From positions 62,001-126,000 of the forward strand of contig NZ_JAMXQU010000008.1 of the NCBI RefSeq assembly GCF_024054035.1: a stretch of DNA of 64,000 nucleotides, given 5' to 3'. Under the pieces are notes generated by a model. It worked only from the letters and a program-made list of their open reading frames with translations. It was not told the DNA's origin and ran no database searches. Origin of the DNA: Asaia lannensis NBRC 102526 (GTDB lineage: Bacteria; Pseudomonadota; Alphaproteobacteria; Acetobacterales; Acetobacteraceae). The position numbers were made by a program, and so were the translations under genes. Shown in pieces: positions 61,396 through 64,000 of this stretch; positions within the stretch are counted from its first letter, which is position 1; each line of letters opens with the position of its first letter.

Positions 61396-64000
61396 ATGGC
61401 ACATAACACCATCCGGTCGGCATGTCCTTATTGCGGAGTAGGATGCGGCATCCTGTTCGACGTTGAAGACGGGCGGATCGTAAAACTGCGTGGCGACCCC
61501 GAGCACCCGGCCAATCGTGGGCGGCTATGCACCAAAGGCAGTTCCTGCGACAAGCCGATTACGGCTCCAGGGCGCATGCGTCATGCGTCCAGCCGGTCAG
61601 CGAGGGGCGCTCCAAGAAAACCCGTGGGTATGAGCGATGCGATCGAGGAAACGGCGCGGCGGCTTCGCGCTATTCTCGATACGCACGGGCCGGATGCACT
61701 TGCTCTTTACGTCTCTGGCCAGATGACGATGGAGGCGCAATATCTGGCGAATAAACTCGCCAAAGGTTACTGGCGTACTCAACATATCGAGTCCAATTCG
61801 CGCCTTTGCATGGCTTCGGCAGGAGCGGGATACAAGACCTCGCTTGGGTCGGATGCGCCGCCCGGTTCGTATGAGGATTTCGACCAATCCGATCTGTTTT
61901 TCGTTATCGGCGCGAATATGGCCGATTGTCACCCGATCCTGTTCCTGCGTCTGCTTGATCGCAAGCGGCTGGGCGCAAGGCTGATTGTGGTCGATCCACG
62001 GCGGACAGCGACAGCAGACAAGGCTGATCTCTTCCTTCAGATCAGACCGGGTACCGACCTCGCCCTCTTGAACGGTATTCTACATCTGTTGCTGGCATGG
62101 AATGCCATCGATCATGAATTCATCACCCGTCATACGCGCGATTGGGAGGCGATGATCCCGTTTCTGTCGCAGTATGGGCCCGAACGGGTCGCTGAGGTAA
62201 CGGGCCTTGCAATCGATGATCTCAAAAAGGCTGCCTACTGGATCGGGGAATCGGGCTCATGGATGAGTCTCTGGACCATGGGGCTGAACCAGAGTGTGAC
62301 CGGTACGTGGCATACGAACGCATTGTGTAACCTGCATTTGGCCACGGGTGCCATCTGCAAGCCGGGAAGCGGTCCGTTTTCGCTCACGGGTCAACCCAAT
62401 GCGATGGGAGGCCGGGAGATGGGGTATATGGGCCCCGGTTTGCCGGGGCAGCGTAGCACAATGGCGGCGGCGGACAGGGCCTTTACCGAGACTATTTGGA
62501 ATTTGCCGCCTGGTACGATCCGTGAGGCGGCAGGCTTTGGCACAATCGGTATGTTCGAAGCAATGTCACGCGGTGAGATCAGGGCAGTCTGGATCATCTG
62601 TACCAATCCGGTAGCAAGCGTTGCGCGTCGTGATGGCGTTATTGCGGGTTTGGAGAAAGCAGAATGCGTAATTGTGCAGGATGCTTTCGAAGGAACGGAA
62701 ACGGGCTCTTACGCCGATATCCTGTTACCCGGTGCGCTCTGGGCGGAGGGAGAAGGCGTGCAGGTTGGTTCCGACCGGACCATGACCTTGACGCGAGCTG
62801 CCGTGCCTCCGCCGGGTGAGGCAATGCCTGACTGGGAAATCATTGCCCGGGTCGCGCGTGCAATGGGATATACCGGGTTCGATTTTTCCAGTGCCGCAGA
62901 AGTATTTGCCGAGGCAGCTGGTTTTGCCAATCCCCAAACCGGTTACGATATTTCGGGTATCAGTCATGCGCGCCTCGAGCAGGGACCAGTCCAGTGGCCC
63001 TGTCCACCTGGTGATACAAAGGCGCGTCACCCTGTCCGGTATAAGCCAGATCCTCTTTCGGGGCCGTATTTCGCCACAGATGACGGGCGTGCGCAGTTTC
63101 TCGCTCGGCCGTTTCTCGGTGCGGGAGAACAGACGGACGAGGCTTATCCATTCGTGTTCGATACAGGCCGCCTGCAGCATCACTGGCATACATTGACCAA
63201 GACAGGCACGGTCGACTCTTTGTGCAAGCTTCATCCCGGACCATTCATAGAGATCCACCCCGACATCGCACGTGATCTGGCGCTTGCTCCCGATGACCGT
63301 GTGATGATCCGGTCTAGGCGCGGGGCGGCAACGCTGCCGGTGCGCACGAGTGATCGTGTGCCGCCGGGCGTGTGTTTTGCCCCATTTCACTGGAACGATG
63401 CATTCGGAGAGGATCTGGCCGTGAATGCGCTGACGTCTGATGAGGTGGATCCGGTCTCGCTCCAGCCGGGGTTCAAACTTTGCGCAGTCAACCTGAGTCG
63501 GGTACCGGCTCCGACCAAGAGCATAGACTCTCAGCCGGTCGAGCATCTGGCGAGCCTGATTGGCATCGAGCAGGCCCCCCCACTGCCTTTGTCAGAAACT
63601 GCAAGGGGGTGGCTCAGTGGTTTTCTGGAAGGGTTACGCCTGTCTCCGCCTCTCCCCGGGGAGGTGCCGCTCGTACCGCCACACGCCCCGATTGCCGGAG
63701 GGGAACGTTTGCGTATCGATGGGCTCCTTGCGGGCCTGTATGCACGCAAAATGCTGCCGGCCTCTGACCTGCCCACCAAAGGGCCGACCGTTTTCTGGGC
63801 ATCTCAGACCGGGCGCGCTGAAGCCGCCGCTCATACGTTGGCCAAAGCAATGGATTGGCCCTGTATCTGTCTGGATACCGTATCGGCCGACGATCTTCCG
63901 ACGGGAGATGCCATATTTGTAGTGTCTACTTTCGGGGACGGCGATCCACCTGATAGCGCCGCCGCATTCTGGACGGGGCTGGAAGCCCGGACTGCGCCTA
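61396..64000 (+). CDS. Assimilatory nitrate reductase fused to flavodoxin (flavoprotein) domain, 3'-truncated
   Basis: 868 codons are visible before the window ends. The N-terminal part is a NasA-type molybdopterin enzyme: [4Fe-4S] ligands Cys10, Cys13, Cys17 and Cys45, Mo-ligand Cys138 (RLCMASAG), FFVIGANMADCHPI, and a C-terminal molybdopterin dinucleotide domain to about residue 700. A linker follows and then, from about residue 796, a flavodoxin domain (TVFWASQTGRAEAAAHTLA, VVSTFGDGDPPDSAAAFW) like that of sulfite-reductase flavoprotein CysJ. Such fusions are named bifunctional nitrate reductase/sulfite reductase flavoprotein; an FAD/NADPH reductase domain should follow beyond the window. 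It starts 9 bp after nirBD (AAGGCG upstream). Confidence 0.92.
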   Translation, partial: MAHNTIRSACPYCGVGCGILFDVEDGRIVKLRGDPEHPANRGRLCTKGSSCDKPITAPGRMRHASSRSARGAPRKPVGMSDAIEETARRLRAILDTHGPDALALYVSGQMTMEAQYLANKLAKGYWRTQHIESNSRLCMASAGAGYKTSLGSDAPPGSYEDFDQSDLFFVIGANMADCHPILFLRLLDRKRLGARLIVVDPRRTATADKADLFLQIRPGTDLALLNGILHLLLAWNAIDHEFITRHTRDWEAMIPFLSQYGPERVAEVTGLAIDDLKKAAYWIGESGSWMSLWTMGLNQSVTGTWHTNALCNLHLATGAICKPGSGPFSLTGQPNAMGGREMGYMGPGLPGQRSTMAAADRAFTETIWNLPPGTIREAAGFGTIGMFEAMSRGEIRAVWIICTNPVASVARRDGVIAGLEKAECVIVQDAFEGTETGSYADILLPGALWAEGEGVQVGSDRTMTLTRAAVPPPGEAMPDWEIIARVARAMGYTGFDFSSAAEVFAEAAGFANPQTGYDISGISHARLEQGPVQWPCPPGDTKARHPVRYKPDPLSGPYFATDDGRAQFLARPFLGAGEQTDEAYPFVFDTGRLQHHWHTLTKTGTVDSLCKLHPGPFIEIHPDIARDLALAPDDRVMIRSRRGAATLPVRTSDRVPPGVCFAPFHWNDAFGEDLAVNALTSDEVDPVSLQPGFKLCAVNLSRVPAPTKSIDSQPVEHLASLIGIEQAPPLPLSETARGWLSGFLEGLRLSPPLPGEVPLVPPHAPIAGGERLRIDGLLAGLYARKMLPASDLPTKGPTVFWASQTGRAEAAAHTLAKAMDWPCICLDTVSADDLPTGDAIFVVSTFGDGDPPDSAAAFWTGLEARTAP

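Noticed and set aside
1-64000. CRISPR arrays, tRNA or rRNA genes, origins, prophage
   Set aside because: No regularly spaced repeats, cloverleaf-like tRNA sequences, rRNA segments, iteron or DnaA-box clusters or phage structural genes were seen on reading the window; without a search tool a missed tRNA cannot be fully excluded.

Overview
The window looks like a chromosomal segment of an acetic acid bacterium (Acetobacteraceae). The strongest clue is a GH68 levansucrase whose catalytic residues and cysteines fall one position away from those of Gluconacetobacter diazotrophicus LsdA, next to a GH32 levanase and a full type II secretion (T2SS) gene set, as in the lsd locus of that group. The DNA is mostly GC-rich, with tightly packed genes. 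The genus cannot be decided from the sequence alone.

Layout. 1-3.9 kb: end of an RND adaptor gene and a heavy-metal (HME) RND pump. 3.9-9.9 kb: a VOC protein, a TonB-dependent receptor and a secreted S46 dipeptidyl-peptidase with a Pho-box-like site upstream. 10-13.2 kb: a small AT-rich accessory patch with a candidate PD-(D/E)XK protein, a DUF3800 gene cut by a 432-bp deleted IS5-family element, and another gene fragment. 13.2-21.2 kb: ArfB ribosome rescue, an SDR, a succinate-semialdehyde dehydrogenase, a cobalamin riboswitch controlling a NiCoT transporter, and a 1098-aa TonB receptor. 21.2-22.6 kb: a perfect 32-bp palindrome and a decayed IS5-type transposase. 22.6-24.2 kb: a GT61 glycosyltransferase.

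24.3-39.4 kb is the levan locus. Levansucrase and levanase lie upstream of gspG-O-E-F-H-I-J-L-M-N-D-K, all on the minus strand with mostly 4-nt overlaps. A small lytic transglycosylase gene on the opposite strand sits between the enzymes and the secretion genes. The T2SS probably carries the levansucrase, made with a Sec signal peptide, across the outer membrane. 39.7-47.9 kb is a complete K+ uptake operon: an unnamed 27-aa membrane peptide, kdpF, kdpA, kdpB, kdpC, kdpD and kdpE.

48.2-56.4 kb holds a DUF3309 mini-protein and a surface-glycan block: KpsS- and KpsC-like Kdo transferases and a GT4 on the minus strand, then an LTA-synthase-like enzyme, a fatty-acid-hydroxylase-type protein and a second GT4 on the plus strand. 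No capsule exporter is present in the window. 57-64 kb is an assimilatory nitrate operon: a NarK/NasA transporter, an unknown 89-aa ORF, a NirB-NirD fusion, and a nitrate reductase fused to a flavodoxin domain that runs off the window. Its leader can fold into two hexaloop hairpins of the ANTAR-target type, one of which competes with a third hairpin at the narK start. That leader, the 27-aa Kdp peptide, the single-module KpsC-like protein and the AT-rich nuclease-like gene are the observations most worth following. No tRNA, rRNA or CRISPR array was recognised.
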